Shown here piece after piece: positions 1-7,808 of a DNA stretch of 64,000 nt. A program made the translations under genes and the position numbers. Position 1 is the stretch's first letter; every line of letters starts with the position of its first letter. Below the pieces are notes generated by a model. That model searched no databases, was not told the DNA's origin, and was given only the letters and a program-made list of their open reading frames with translations. Source of the stretch: Arthrobacter sp. D5-1. Its GTDB lineage: Bacteria > Actinomycetota > Actinomycetes > Actinomycetales > Micrococcaceae. The stretch is taken from assembly GCF_017357425.1 (NCBI RefSeq), contig NZ_CP014571.1, positions 4,526,001 through 4,590,000 on the forward strand. The letters run 5' to 3'.

Positions 1-1300
1 GGTTTTGGGTCCAGATGTAGGCCGCCAGGCCGTACTTGGTGTTGTTGGCCAAGGCGAGGGCTTCGTCGTCGTTCTCGAACGGCGTGATGGCCACGACGGG
101 ACCGAAGATTTCCTCCTGGAAGATCCGCGCGTCAGGCGCGACGTCGGCGAACACCGTCGGTGCGATGTAGTTGCCTTCGGGCAAGTGGTCGGGCCTGCCG
201 CCGCCGGCGAGGAGCCGACCTTCAGACTTGCCGATCTCCACGTAGGACGCCACCTTGTTGTAGTGCTCCGGGTGAACCAAGGCACCCACCTGGGTCTTGG
301 GGTCGTGGGGATCGCCCACCACGATGTTCTTGGCCCGGGCGGCGTACTTTTCGCAGAACTCGTCGTAGATGGCACGTTCCACGAGGATGCGGGAACCAGC
401 GGTGCAGCGTTCGCCGTTGAGGGAGAATACCCCGAACAGCGCCGAATCGATTGCGGCGTCCAGATCGGCATCGGCGAACACGACGCACGGGGACTTGCCA
501 CCGAGCTCCATGGACAGGCCTTTGAGGTTGGCGGCGGCGTTGCGGAAGATGGTCTGGCCCGTGGTGGTCTCGCCGGTGAAGGAGATCAGCGGCACGTCGG
601 GGTGCTTCACGAGGGCATCGCCGGCTTCTTCGCCCAGGCCGTTGACCAGGTTGAACACACCGTCGGGCAGGCCCGCATCCTTGAAGATCTGCGCCCAGAG
701 CGAGGCGGACAAAGGCGTGAACTCGGCCGGCTTCAGCACCACAGTGTTGCCGGTGGCCAGCGCCGGGGCGAGCTTCCAGGACTCAAGCATGAACGGGGTG
801 TTCCACGGCGTGATCAGGCCTGCGACGCCAATCGGCTTCCGGTTCACGTAGTTGATCTGCGAGCCCGGGACCTTCATGGCGTCGTCGAACTGCGCCACGA
901 TCAGATCAGCAAAGAAGCGGAAGTTTTCGGCAGCCCGGAGTGCCTGGCCCTTGGCCTGGGTGATTGGCAGACCGGTATCGAACGTCTCCAGCTCGGCGAG
1001 GCGGGCTTCCTGTGCCTCGACGGCATCGGCGATCTTGTTCAGCACCCGGGCGCGTTCGCGCGGCTTCATCTTCGGCCACGGGCCATTGACGAATGCCTCA
1101 CGTGCCGCGGCGACGGCGAGGTCGATATCTTCCTTCTGGCCGGCGGCAGCGGTGGCGTAGTTGCCGTTCGATACCGGGTCCAGGACATCGAAGGTCTTGC
1201 CGGATACCGAATCAACGAACTCGCCGTTGATGAAGTGCTGGATGTGGGACGGCAGGTTCTCTGGGATGTAGTGCTTGGCGGTCTCTACTGAGGTCGTCAT
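1..1300 (-). CDS. hpaE: 5-carboxymethyl-2-hydroxymuconate semialdehyde dehydrogenase, 3' end cut by window
   Basis: NAD-dependent aldehyde dehydrogenase that would oxidise the ring-cleavage semialdehyde of homoprotocatechuate in the cytosol. The ATG is at 1300 and about 433 residues are read before the window edge; the family is usually near 490-500. Visible signatures are TPWNTPFM, SFTGETTTG, the general base Glu in SMELGGKSP and the catalytic Cys in NGERCTAGSR, followed by QEEIFGPVV. It is the third gene of a minus-strand run after the FAH-RraA fusion and a GntR regulator, a context that favours HpaE over a generic ALDH. The substrate is inferred from neighbours; another aromatic semialdehyde dehydrogenase is possible. 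Confidence 0.8.
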   Translation of the reverse strand, partial: MTTSVETAKHYIPENLPSHIQHFINGEFVDSVSGKTFDVLDPVSNGNYATAAAGQKEDIDLAVAAAREAFVNGPWPKMKPRERARVLNKIADAVEAQEARLAELETFDTGLPITQAKGQALRAAENFRFFADLIVAQFDDAMKVPGSQINYVNRKPIGVAGLITPWNTPFMLESWKLAPALATGNTVVLKPAEFTPLSASLWAQIFKDAGLPDGVFNLVNGLGEEAGDALVKHPDVPLISFTGETTTGQTIFRNAAANLKGLSMELGGKSPCVVFADADLDAAIDSALFGVFSLNGERCTAGSRILVERAIYDEFCEKYAARAKNIVVGDPHDPKTQVGALVHPEHYNKVASYVEIGKSEGRLLAGGGRPDHLPEGNYIAPTVFADVAPDARIFQEEIFGPVVAITPFENDDEALALANNTKYGLAAYIWTQN

Positions 1301-1335
1301 CGTTGAAGTCCTAACTAGCGATCAGTGGTTGGTAG

Positions 1336-2022
1336 TTATTGCTTGGCTTGGGCCAGGTAGGCGTCCAGGGTGGAAGCGCGGTGCTGGCGGGCTGCTTTTT
1401 CGATGGTGTCGGCGTCTGCACCGCTCTCGATGAGCTGCAGCAAAGCTTCGTGTTCCCGTACCGATTCCTGCGCTCGGCCAGGGACGAAACGGAAGGTCGA
1501 GGACCGGATGGAGGCCAGCCGGTTCCAGCCCCGGTGGACCAGGTCAAGAATGTGCGGGTTGGGGCAGTGCTCAAACAGGACACTGTGGAAGTCCTGGTTC
1601 AAGGAGGTGAAGCGGACCGGATCAAAGTGCTCCAGGCACTCCCGCATCTCCTCGTTCACCGCACGGGCACGGGCAATGGAGACCGAGTCAATCAGCGGCG
1701 CGGACAACGCCGTGGCCGCACCTTCCACGATGCTCAGGGTCTGCATGGTGTACAGGTACTCGGTGGGGTCGATTCCGGACACCGTAGCGCCCACGTTCCG
1801 CTCGAACTTCACCAGCCCTTCAGCCTCCAGGCGGCGGATCGCTTCGCGAACCGGGACCACGCTGAAACCCAAGTCCTCAGCAATCTTGGCGAGTACCAAG
1901 CGGTAACCCGGCGTATAAGCGCCCTCAACGATCCTCGCCTTCACGGCGGCATACGCCTGCTGGGACTTACTTTGGGCTCCGGCGTTTTCGACGGCGGTAC
2001 TTCCGACGGCGGTTTCAGTCAC
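1336..2022 (-). CDS. GntR family (FadR/FCD subfamily) transcriptional regulator
   Basis: A 228-residue DNA-binding regulator. The N-terminal winged helix (about residues 20-85) contains YAAVKARIVEGAYTPGYRL and VPVREAIRRLEAEGLV, the classic GntR signature. The C-terminal all-helical FCD ligand domain carries metal/ligand histidines in the usual pattern (NQDFHSVLF, VREHEALL). Its start overlaps the end of the upstream FAH-RraA gene by 8 bases, so it is probably cotranscribed and controls its own operon. The perfect palindrome at 3563-3574 ahead of the operon is the likely operator. The effector is probably an aromatic acid of the pathway, by inference. Confidence 0.88.
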   Translation of the reverse strand: MTETAVGSTAVENAGAQSKSQQAYAAVKARIVEGAYTPGYRLVLAKIAEDLGFSVVPVREAIRRLEAEGLVKFERNVGATVSGIDPTEYLYTMQTLSIVEGAATALSAPLIDSVSIARARAVNEEMRECLEHFDPVRFTSLNQDFHSVLFEHCPNPHILDLVHRGWNRLASIRSSTFRFVPGRAQESVREHEALLQLIESGADADTIEKAARQHRASTLDAYLAQAKQ

Positions 2023-3526
2023 TGTGGGCTCCTTGCCGGCTCTGCCACTCCTGGAAGCGTGCCTGCCAGTCCTTGTTCATCGGGTACAGCCCGTCCACGC
2101 TGTTGCCTTCCTGGACCATCTGGAAGATGAAGGTCTCTTCTTTTTCCTGCTGGATGCAGTCGTCCACCAGTTCCTCGGCGATGGCCGGCGGAATCACCAG
2201 GATGCCGTCGGAGTCGGCCACGATGATGTCGCCGGGCTGGACAGTTGCACCACCGCAGGCGATGGTGATGTCCGTGTCCCACGGGATGTGCCGGCGTCCG
2301 AGGACTGCCGGGTGCGGATTGGCGAAGTAGGTGGGCATCTCCAAGTCGGCCACGGCGGAGTAGTCGCGGACGCCGCCGTCGGTAATGATCGCCGCCGCTC
2401 CACGGACCTGGGCACGCAGCGCCAGGATGTCACCCACGGTGCCGGTGCCTTTCTCGCCGCGGGCTTCCATGACCAGGATTTCGCCGTCGTTCACGGAGTC
2501 GATGGCCCGCTTCTGGGCGTTGAATCCGCCGCCGTGGGTTGCGAAGAGGTCTTCACGGTTGGGCACATAGCGCAGGGTGCGGGCCAGCCCTACTACCTTG
2601 CGGTCGGGCCGGGTGGCCTGCAGGCCGTCGATGCTCACATTGTTCAGCCCTCGCTTGCGGAGCTGGGAGGACAGGGTGGCGGTGGCGACGGACTCCAATT
2701 TCGCCTTCAACTCCGGCGTCAGGACACTCTCGGCAGCTGCCGGTCCCGAAGCCTCCAGACCGGCAGCTTCCCGCGATCCGTAGGCCTCCTCACGCTGAGT
2801 ATCATCAGTCTTGGGGCGGGCACCAAAGTCCGCGAACGGCGTCGTGCCTTCCGTGACTTTGGTGGCCAGGCGGCCACTGCTGAAGTCACCGCCGGTGACC
2901 TCGATTTCGACGACGTCACCCGGCTTGGCCACCGAGGCGCCTGCCGGTGTTCCGGTGAGGATGATGTCGCCCTCCTCGAGCGTGAGCAGCTGCGAAAGGT
3001 CCGCAACGAGCTGCGCGAAAGGGAAGAGCAGGTCCTCGGTGGTGTCATCCTGGACGAGGTGGCCGTTGTGCCAGGTGCGGATCCTTAGAGCAGCGGGATC
3101 AACGGCGTCGGCCGGAATCAGCGCCGGGCCAACGGGGGTGAAACCATCGCCGCCCTTGGACCGGACGTTGGAGCCCTTGTCCGCATAGCGGAGATCGTAC
3201 ACACCAAGGTCGTTGGACGCCGTGACCCACTCGACGTGGCTCCATGCATCCTCGAGACCCACGCGACGGGCGGACTTGCCAATCACCAGCGCGATCTCGC
3301 CCTCATAGCCAAGCAGTTCGCAACCTGCGGGACGCTCAACAGTGCCCGGGGCGTCGGCGGAGCCGAGCGCCAACGACGACGACGGTTTCAGGAAGTACGA
3401 CGGCTGATCGGGAGTGCGCCCGCGCTGGGCCGCGCGGCTGGGGTAGTTGACGTGGACGGCAATGACTTTGCGCGTCCGGGCCAGCATGTCCTGGCTGACT
3501 TCCTGGGTCCGGAACTCCACTGTCAC
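2015..3526 (-). CDS. FAH-family isomerase/hydrolase fused to RraA-like aldolase/decarboxylase domain
   Basis: A 503-residue two-domain enzyme. Residues about 50-220 are a fumarylacetoacetate-hydrolase fold with metal-binding acids in YEGEIALVIG and the downstream Asp in TASNDLGVYDLR. It also has KGGDGFTPVGP and the LTGTPAGAS loop. After a linker, residues about 270-490 are RraA-like (4-carboxy-4-hydroxy-2-oxoadipate aldolase or demethylmenaquinone-methyltransferase-like family), with GDILALRAQ and the Arg-Asp pair in ITDGGVRD. Canonical HpaG is a tandem of two FAH domains, so this is an alternative architecture. As first gene of the HPA operon it likely decarboxylates/isomerises the carboxymethyl-hydroxymuconate product; the RraA half may do the decarboxylation or a later aldol cleavage. 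Confidence 0.85.
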   Translation of the reverse strand: MTVEFRTQEVSQDMLARTRKVIAVHVNYPSRAAQRGRTPDQPSYFLKPSSSLALGSADAPGTVERPAGCELLGYEGEIALVIGKSARRVGLEDAWSHVEWVTASNDLGVYDLRYADKGSNVRSKGGDGFTPVGPALIPADAVDPAALRIRTWHNGHLVQDDTTEDLLFPFAQLVADLSQLLTLEEGDIILTGTPAGASVAKPGDVVEIEVTGGDFSSGRLATKVTEGTTPFADFGARPKTDDTQREEAYGSREAAGLEASGPAAAESVLTPELKAKLESVATATLSSQLRKRGLNNVSIDGLQATRPDRKVVGLARTLRYVPNREDLFATHGGGFNAQKRAIDSVNDGEILVMEARGEKGTGTVGDILALRAQVRGAAAIITDGGVRDYSAVADLEMPTYFANPHPAVLGRRHIPWDTDITIACGGATVQPGDIIVADSDGILVIPPAIAEELVDDCIQQEKEETFIFQMVQEGNSVDGLYPMNKDWQARFQEWQSRQGAHSD

Positions 3527-3562
3527 GGCGCCTCCTCTTCCTCGAGCTGCATCAGGTACGAA

Positions 3563-3574
3563 ATCGTATACGAT
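3563..3574. promoter_or_regulatory. GntR/FCD-type operator palindrome
   Basis: ATCGTATACGAT is a perfect 12-base palindrome, 37 bases upstream of the FAH-RraA start. FCD-subfamily GntR proteins typically bind GTATAC-centred palindromes of this form. It is therefore the probable autoregulatory operator of the regulator at 1336-2022. Confidence 0.6.
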
Positions 3575-3718
3575 AACTATGAACCCGATATGTGACCCGC
3601 GTCAACCCCCCTTTCCGCGCCCAAGCGGGTGGGAATGCTGGTCCTTGGTGGGGGCAGTGGGAGGCCGCTTAGCCGACCACCCTTACATCCTGTCGGAGGC
3701 CTCCCGTAGGGTACCGGC

Positions 3719-4447
3719 ATGGACATCATCCTCGTACCCGGTTTCTGGTTGGACGCATCGTCGTGGGAGGAGGTGACTCCCCCGCTGGTTGCCGCCGGCC
3801 ATACAGTTCACCCACTGACCTTGCCCGGCCTGGAATCTGCCGATGCTCCACGCGCCGGCATCGGTCTTCGGACGCACATCGAGGCGGTGGTAGCGAAAGT
3901 GGACTCGCTGGAGGGCAACGTTATCCTGGTGGGCCACTCAGGCGGCGGCGCCATCATCCACGGCGCAGTCGACGCCCGCCCGGACCGTGTGGCCCGCGCC
4001 ATCTATGTGGACAGCGGACCACTTGGCGAGGGTGGGGTCATCAATGATGAGCTGCCCGACGACGGCGACGACATCCCGCTGCCGCCTTGGGAAGCGTTCG
4101 AAGACGAAGACCTGGTTGACCTCACCGATGACCTGAAGGAAACTTTCCGCGCCCGCGCCATCCCCGAGCCCAAGGGAGTGGCACTCGACCAGCAGCACCT
4201 GAGCGACGTCCGCAGGTACGACGTTCCGGCCACGATCATCGCGTGCCAGTTCCCGTCGTCGCTCCTCAAGGAATGGATGGACGCCGGGCACCCATTCACC
4301 GCCGAACTCGCACGGATCCGGGACGTGGACTACATCGACCTTCCCACGGGCCACTGGCCGCAATTCACCAAGCCGAAGGAACTGGGAGAGGCGATCCTGA
4401 CCGCTGCGGAGCACGCCAAGCAGCCCCCGACGCCGGCCCTCCCCTGA
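3719..4447 (+). CDS. alpha/beta hydrolase
   Basis: A 242-residue single-domain alpha/beta hydrolase starting MDIILVPGFWLDASSWEEV. The nucleophile elbow GHSGGG places the catalytic Ser near residue 74, and the catalytic His is in the C-terminal LPTGHWPQF. It belongs to the small esterase group related to plant-type salicylate/methyl-ester hydrolases (AB hydrolase_6). It is transcribed divergently from the HPA operon but separated by 190 bases and not obviously part of it. The substrate cannot be read from the sequence. Confidence 0.8.
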   Translation: MDIILVPGFWLDASSWEEVTPPLVAAGHTVHPLTLPGLESADAPRAGIGLRTHIEAVVAKVDSLEGNVILVGHSGGGAIIHGAVDARPDRVARAIYVDSGPLGEGGVINDELPDDGDDIPLPPWEAFEDEDLVDLTDDLKETFRARAIPEPKGVALDQQHLSDVRRYDVPATIIACQFPSSLLKEWMDAGHPFTAELARIRDVDYIDLPTGHWPQFTKPKELGEAILTAAEHAKQPPTPALP

Positions 4448-4503
4448 CACCGAAGCCCAGGGACCGGGGCCGTCCAACGTGAGGGGTACTACGCTCGAGG
4501 GAT

Positions 4504-4950
4504 TTAGGCCTTGGGCGGCGTGTTCGTGGCGGGCCCCTCCGGCACTGCGCCACCCTCATCCGCCCAGTCACTTCCGGTGGTGTCATCACGGGCTGGGTCC
4601 GACACGACGTCGGACGTGACCGTGGGGACGGTGGTGACAGTAGGGCCAGTGGAAGAGTTGCTGGTATGTGAGGGACCAGACCGCTGGTCCGCCTTCGGCG
4701 AGGTAATGCCGGGGAACATGCTCTCGGCCTTCTCCATCAGCTTTTTGCCGGCCTCATAGAGGTTGTCCAGGATGTCCGGAACCGACTCCTGGACAGCTTC
4801 AGTTGCATGGTGGACGTTCTCCTGGACTTCCGGATTCTTCCAGACCTTTTCAGTGCCTCCGCGGAGGCGCCGATACACCTCCGGCCAGGACTTGGATCCC
4901 CAGACGTAGCCAACGGCCACTCCAACGGCGAACAATGCTTTCCCTTTCAC
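4504..4950 (-). CDS. YtxH-like single-span stress protein
   Basis: The preferred start is the GTG at 4950, which has AGGAG eight bases upstream; this gives a 148-residue protein beginning MKGKALFAVGVAVGYVWGSK. That is the usual N-terminal membrane segment of YtxH-type proteins. An upstream GTG at 4986 lacks a ribosome site. After the single span come basic and amphipathic helical segments (EVYRRLRGGTEKVW, VQENVHHATEAVQE). The tail is a low-complexity Ser/Thr/Pro-rich and acidic stretch. The family is associated with general stress; no enzymatic residues are seen. Confidence 0.65.
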   Translation of the reverse strand: MKGKALFAVGVAVGYVWGSKSWPEVYRRLRGGTEKVWKNPEVQENVHHATEAVQESVPDILDNLYEAGKKLMEKAESMFPGITSPKADQRSGPSHTSNSSTGPTVTTVPTVTSDVVSDPARDDTTGSDWADEGGAVPEGPATNTPPKA

Positions 4951-5533
4951 AGGAATCACTCCTTTCGAGGCGGTATTCTTCGACACTAGTCCCGGCGGGC
5001 ATGACCTGTCACCTGCCCATTGATTACGGCATGCTCAATAGTAATTTGCCGAAATAGAACATTTGGAATATCCGCAAAGCCAGCCAGCGGGTAACCGCGG
5101 GAAGCAACACCGGTGACGGCGGCCTCCAGGCCGGGGCACGGCGGGCCATCTCAGGCAGACCTCCAGCAGTCGGGTGGGAAAATCGAGGCCGCCATTAAGG
5201 GCGTAGTGGACTCCCCCGAGGGCCACTGGGGCGCGGATCCCCGGCATTCCGGGCCCGCAAGCAAGGCTGAGCTAATAGTCAGGTTACTTGCTACTAGCCC
5301 CGGGAGCCGCTAGCGTTACTGGTGTAGTACCGAGACCGACCCAATCGGCAGGAGTGCTTTATTGGCTGCTTTTCATAAATTCATCGGGGTTGCATAAACA
5401 GTTCCAATCCCCACATTCCATAGGGCCTCCAGGGGCCCCATTACGGTGCCTATACCTCGGAACAGGCACCCGGTGAACTTACTCGCTTCATCACGTTCAT
5501 GGAATTTCCATCAACAAGAAAGTAGGACCAAAA
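4951..5533. other. 583-base stretch without a convincing gene
   Basis: It lies between the divergent YtxH-like and GlsB-like genes. Short open frames exist but have no ribosome site or recognisable composition. It must hold the promoters of both genes. I see a Shine-Dalgarno AGGA at about 5524 for the downstream gene but no promoter hexamers I would defend. Confidence 0.5.
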
Positions 5534-5803
5534 ATGGGTTTCTTTGGTTTTCTTCTGCTCGGTCTTCTGGCCGGCGCTATCGCTAAACTTATCCTTCCGG
5601 GCCGCCAGGGTGGCGGCTGGCTGATCACCCTCCTGTTGGGCGTCGTCGGCGCTCTTCTGGGCGGCTGGATCGGTGGCCTGATCTTCGGTACGGGCCTGCA
5701 GGAATTCTTCTCCTTGACCACTTGGCTCCTGGCTATCGGCGGCTCCATCATCGTGCTGCTGATCTACGGCCTGGTCACCAGCCGCAGGACCCACCATGGC
5801 TAA
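5534..5803 (+). CDS. GlsB/YeaQ/YmgE family stress membrane protein
   Basis: An 89-residue, three-helix integral membrane protein with the family hallmarks GLLAGAIAKLILPGRQGGGW and GALLGGWIGGLIFG. In Gram-positives such proteins (GlsB) accompany Asp23/Gls24 envelope-stress genes, which fits the Asp23 cluster 7 kb away. A paralogue lies at 60601-60861. The start has AGTAGGA eight bases upstream. The 3' end overlaps the next gene by 8 bases, implying coupled translation. The biochemical role is unknown. Confidence 0.88.
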   Translation: MGFFGFLLLGLLAGAIAKLILPGRQGGGWLITLLLGVVGALLGGWIGGLIFGTGLQEFFSLTTWLLAIGGSIIVLLIYGLVTSRRTHHG

Positions 5804-6056
5804 CAACCAGAACCGCGACGCCAACGGCGACGACCTCGAAGGCCAGTACTCCGAGGGCGACTACGGCGATTCCGGGGTATCCCCGGAAACCCTGAAAGAA
5901 GACGCCGGAGGCGACTACACCGCAGGGGACTACGCCGAGAAGACGGTACCCTCGGCCGACGCTGAGCTGGACGAGCACAACACGGAAGACATCCCTGAGG
6001 ACCGGCCCTTCTCATCCGAACCGGATGAAGAAGCATCCGGCTCCAGTCGCCCGTAA
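5796..6056 (+). CDS. small acidic hydrophilic protein coupled to GlsB-like gene
   Basis: An 86-residue, strongly acidic protein without hydrophobic segments, rich in Gly, Asp, Glu and Tyr. It has a short repeated GDY motif (SEGDYGDSG, GGDYTAGDYAEK). It starts inside the last codons of the GlsB-like gene and ends just before a terminator-like hairpin. It resembles small intrinsically disordered stress proteins, but no family is recognised. Being the second gene of a two-gene operon suggests a soluble partner of the membrane protein, by inference only. Confidence 0.6.
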   Translation: MANNQNRDANGDDLEGQYSEGDYGDSGVSPETLKEDAGGDYTAGDYAEKTVPSADAELDEHNTEDIPEDRPFSSEPDEEASGSSRP

Positions 6057-6100
6057 GAATGAACCGGTTGTCACCTAACCGGCAGTAACTGAATAACACC

Positions 6101-6140
6101 AAGGACCCGGAGTGCTGCAGCCGCAGCCTCCGGGTCCTTG
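6101..6140 (+). terminator. hairpin terminator after GlsB operon
   Basis: The arms AAGGACCCGG and CCGGGTCCTT (6101-6110 and 6130-6139) pair perfectly around a GC-rich loop. No long T run follows, as is common for terminators in GC-rich genomes. Confidence 0.6.
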
Positions 6141-6350
6141 CGTTGCATCGGATTCCGGCAGCGGAGGTGGCCCCGTTTCGGGGCTTCGCTGCGCGGCGTG
6201 CCGTCCGATCGGCTCTGATCGCAACGGGCCATCGAAGCGGGCCCTGATATTTTCGGGCAAGGATAGGTGGGGCATCGGTCCCAAGCCCTCCGTAGTGTCA
6301 AGGGCAGGAATGAAGACACGGTAGGGAAACAAGGCGAGGAACAGGTCAGC

Positions 6351-7220
6351 ATGCAGGAGTGGAACCGGGCAATAGAGGCAATCGAGCAGGACCTCACGGC
6401 AGACATTGACGTGGCGACTTTGGCCAGGATCGCCTTGACGTCCGAGTATCACTTCCGGCGGATGTTCTCCTCCTTGGCCGGGTTGCCGGTTTCGGAGTAC
6501 ATCCGGAGGCGCCGCCTGACAGCGGCCACGGCGGAGATCATCGACGGCGGCACAGTCCTGGCCGTTGCTGTCCGCTACGGCTATGCCTCTGCTGAGGCGT
6601 TCACCCGTGCGTTCAAGGCCATGCACGGCCTCACGCCGTCTGAAGCGAGGCAGGCCGGCGCCGTGCTTCATTCCCAACCTCAGCTGAGGTTCCACCTGCG
6701 AGTCGAAGGGAATACCGACATGAAACACCGTATAGAAGACAAATCCGCTTTCCGCCTCATTGGCCTGAAAGCCCGCGTCCCCCTGGTCCACGAAGGACCC
6801 AACCAGGCCATCATCGAATTTCAACGGGGCCTGGATCCCGCTGTCACCCAGCGCCTGCTGGGGCTGTCAGACATGGAGCCGGCGGGCCCGCTGTCCGTCA
6901 CTGACAACATCGATGAGCAGCGGAGCGAGGGAAGCGGGCTGGACTACTGGCATGCCGTGGCGTCCAGCCAGCCGGCACCGGAGGGGTTTGACGTCCTGGA
7001 CATTCCAGCGGGCCTGTGGGTGGTTTTCGAAACCGAGGGGAGTTTCCCGGAGGTCCTGCAAAGCATGTGGGCGGACGCTGCTACTGAGTGGTTTCCGGCC
7101 AACCCGTACAGGTGGGCACCGGGGCCGGAATTGCTCAGCGTCCAGGCGGAGGAAGGGGGCAACCGCGGCCGCGGACAGCTCTGGATTCCGGTGGAGCGGG
7201 AAGAACCAGGCGATCGCTAG
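6351..7220 (+). CDS. AraC-family regulator with GyrI-like effector domain
   Basis: The ATG at 6351 begins MQEWNRAIEAIEQDL, the standard start of Rob/SoxS-type regulators; an in-frame start at 6267 would add 28 atypical residues. Residues 1-105 form two HTH motifs (DVATLARIALTSEYHFRRMF and VAVRYGYASAEAFTRAFKAMHG). From about residue 120 a GyrI/BacR-like small-molecule-binding domain follows (MKHRIEDKSAFRLIGLKARV). Such proteins sense amphipathic compounds and activate efflux or detoxification genes. Its stop shares the tetranucleotide CTAG with the stop of the convergent gene. Confidence 0.88.
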   Translation: MQEWNRAIEAIEQDLTADIDVATLARIALTSEYHFRRMFSSLAGLPVSEYIRRRRLTAATAEIIDGGTVLAVAVRYGYASAEAFTRAFKAMHGLTPSEARQAGAVLHSQPQLRFHLRVEGNTDMKHRIEDKSAFRLIGLKARVPLVHEGPNQAIIEFQRGLDPAVTQRLLGLSDMEPAGPLSVTDNIDEQRSEGSGLDYWHAVASSQPAPEGFDVLDIPAGLWVVFETEGSFPEVLQSMWADAATEWFPANPYRWAPGPELLSVQAEEGGNRGRGQLWIPVEREEPGDR

Positions 7221-7786
7221 GACCAGGCTGGGGGCCCGGCTTCGAGGAACCGCAGGATCTCCTCCAGCGGCAGCACGGCTTGCCGGTATTCGCGGGTAAA
7301 GACCCGCAACACCGACTCGGCGGCCTCGGCGTTCTCCGTGCCGGTGGCCTCTGCAGCATAGATCACCCTGATGTTGTGGGCGAAGGCGTCGGCCGCAGTC
7401 TGCGCGATGCAGTTATGGGCGGAGATTCCGGCCAGGATCACAGTGTCCACCTCCCAGTTCCGGAGCCGCATGGCGAGGTCTGTCCCGAAGAAGGCGCTGT
7501 CCCGGGTCTTGAAGAGCCGGGGAAGGTCGGCAGTGAGCAGGCCGGCTACGAACTCCGCCTGCCCACTGCCCCGGAAGATGAAACCTTGATCGTCGTCCAG
7601 CATATTCAGGCTCCACGTGGATTTGTCCCGTTCATGCACGGTTCCCACCAAGAGCACGTATGCGCCCGCTTCACGCGCTGCGCTGGTCAGGGAGTTGCAG
7701 GCAGCAACAACTTCTTCCTGGCGGGCCTTCAATGCGGGGTCCTCGAAGTAAGCGTTCTGCATGTCGATGACCAGCACGGCGATCAT
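7217..7786 (-). CDS. isochorismatase-like cysteine hydrolase
   Basis: A 189-residue Rossmann-like hydrolase with the triad Asp8 (VLVIDMQNAY), Lys93 (RLFKTRDSAFFGT) and Cys126 (GISAHNCIAQTA). The cis-peptide pattern is typical of the nicotinamidase/isochorismatase superfamily. The SAHNCIAQ context is more like ureidoacrylate or N-carbamoyl amidohydrolases than true nicotinamidases, but the substrate cannot be decided. It sits just downstream of the SDR gene on the same strand. Confidence 0.85.
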   Translation of the reverse strand: MIAVLVIDMQNAYFEDPALKARQEEVVAACNSLTSAAREAGAYVLLVGTVHERDKSTWSLNMLDDDQGFIFRGSGQAEFVAGLLTADLPRLFKTRDSAFFGTDLAMRLRNWEVDTVILAGISAHNCIAQTAADAFAHNIRVIYAAEATGTENAEAAESVLRVFTREYRQAVLPLEEILRFLEAGPPAWS

Positions 7787-7808
7787 GGGCGCCCTCCGGC
7801 CAAGCGGC

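Noticed and set aside
5..1291. Long open frame opposite the hpaE gene
   Set aside because: It is the complement of a conserved aldehyde dehydrogenase; its predicted protein is Gly/Val/Arg-rich without a recognisable fold.
4951..4986. Upstream GTG start of the YtxH-like gene
   Set aside because: It lacks a ribosome site, while GTG 4950 has AGGAG at eight bases and gives the family's usual N-terminus.
5113..5313. 66-codon plus-strand frame in the 5-kb gap
   Set aside because: It has no ribosome site, weak coding composition and no family.
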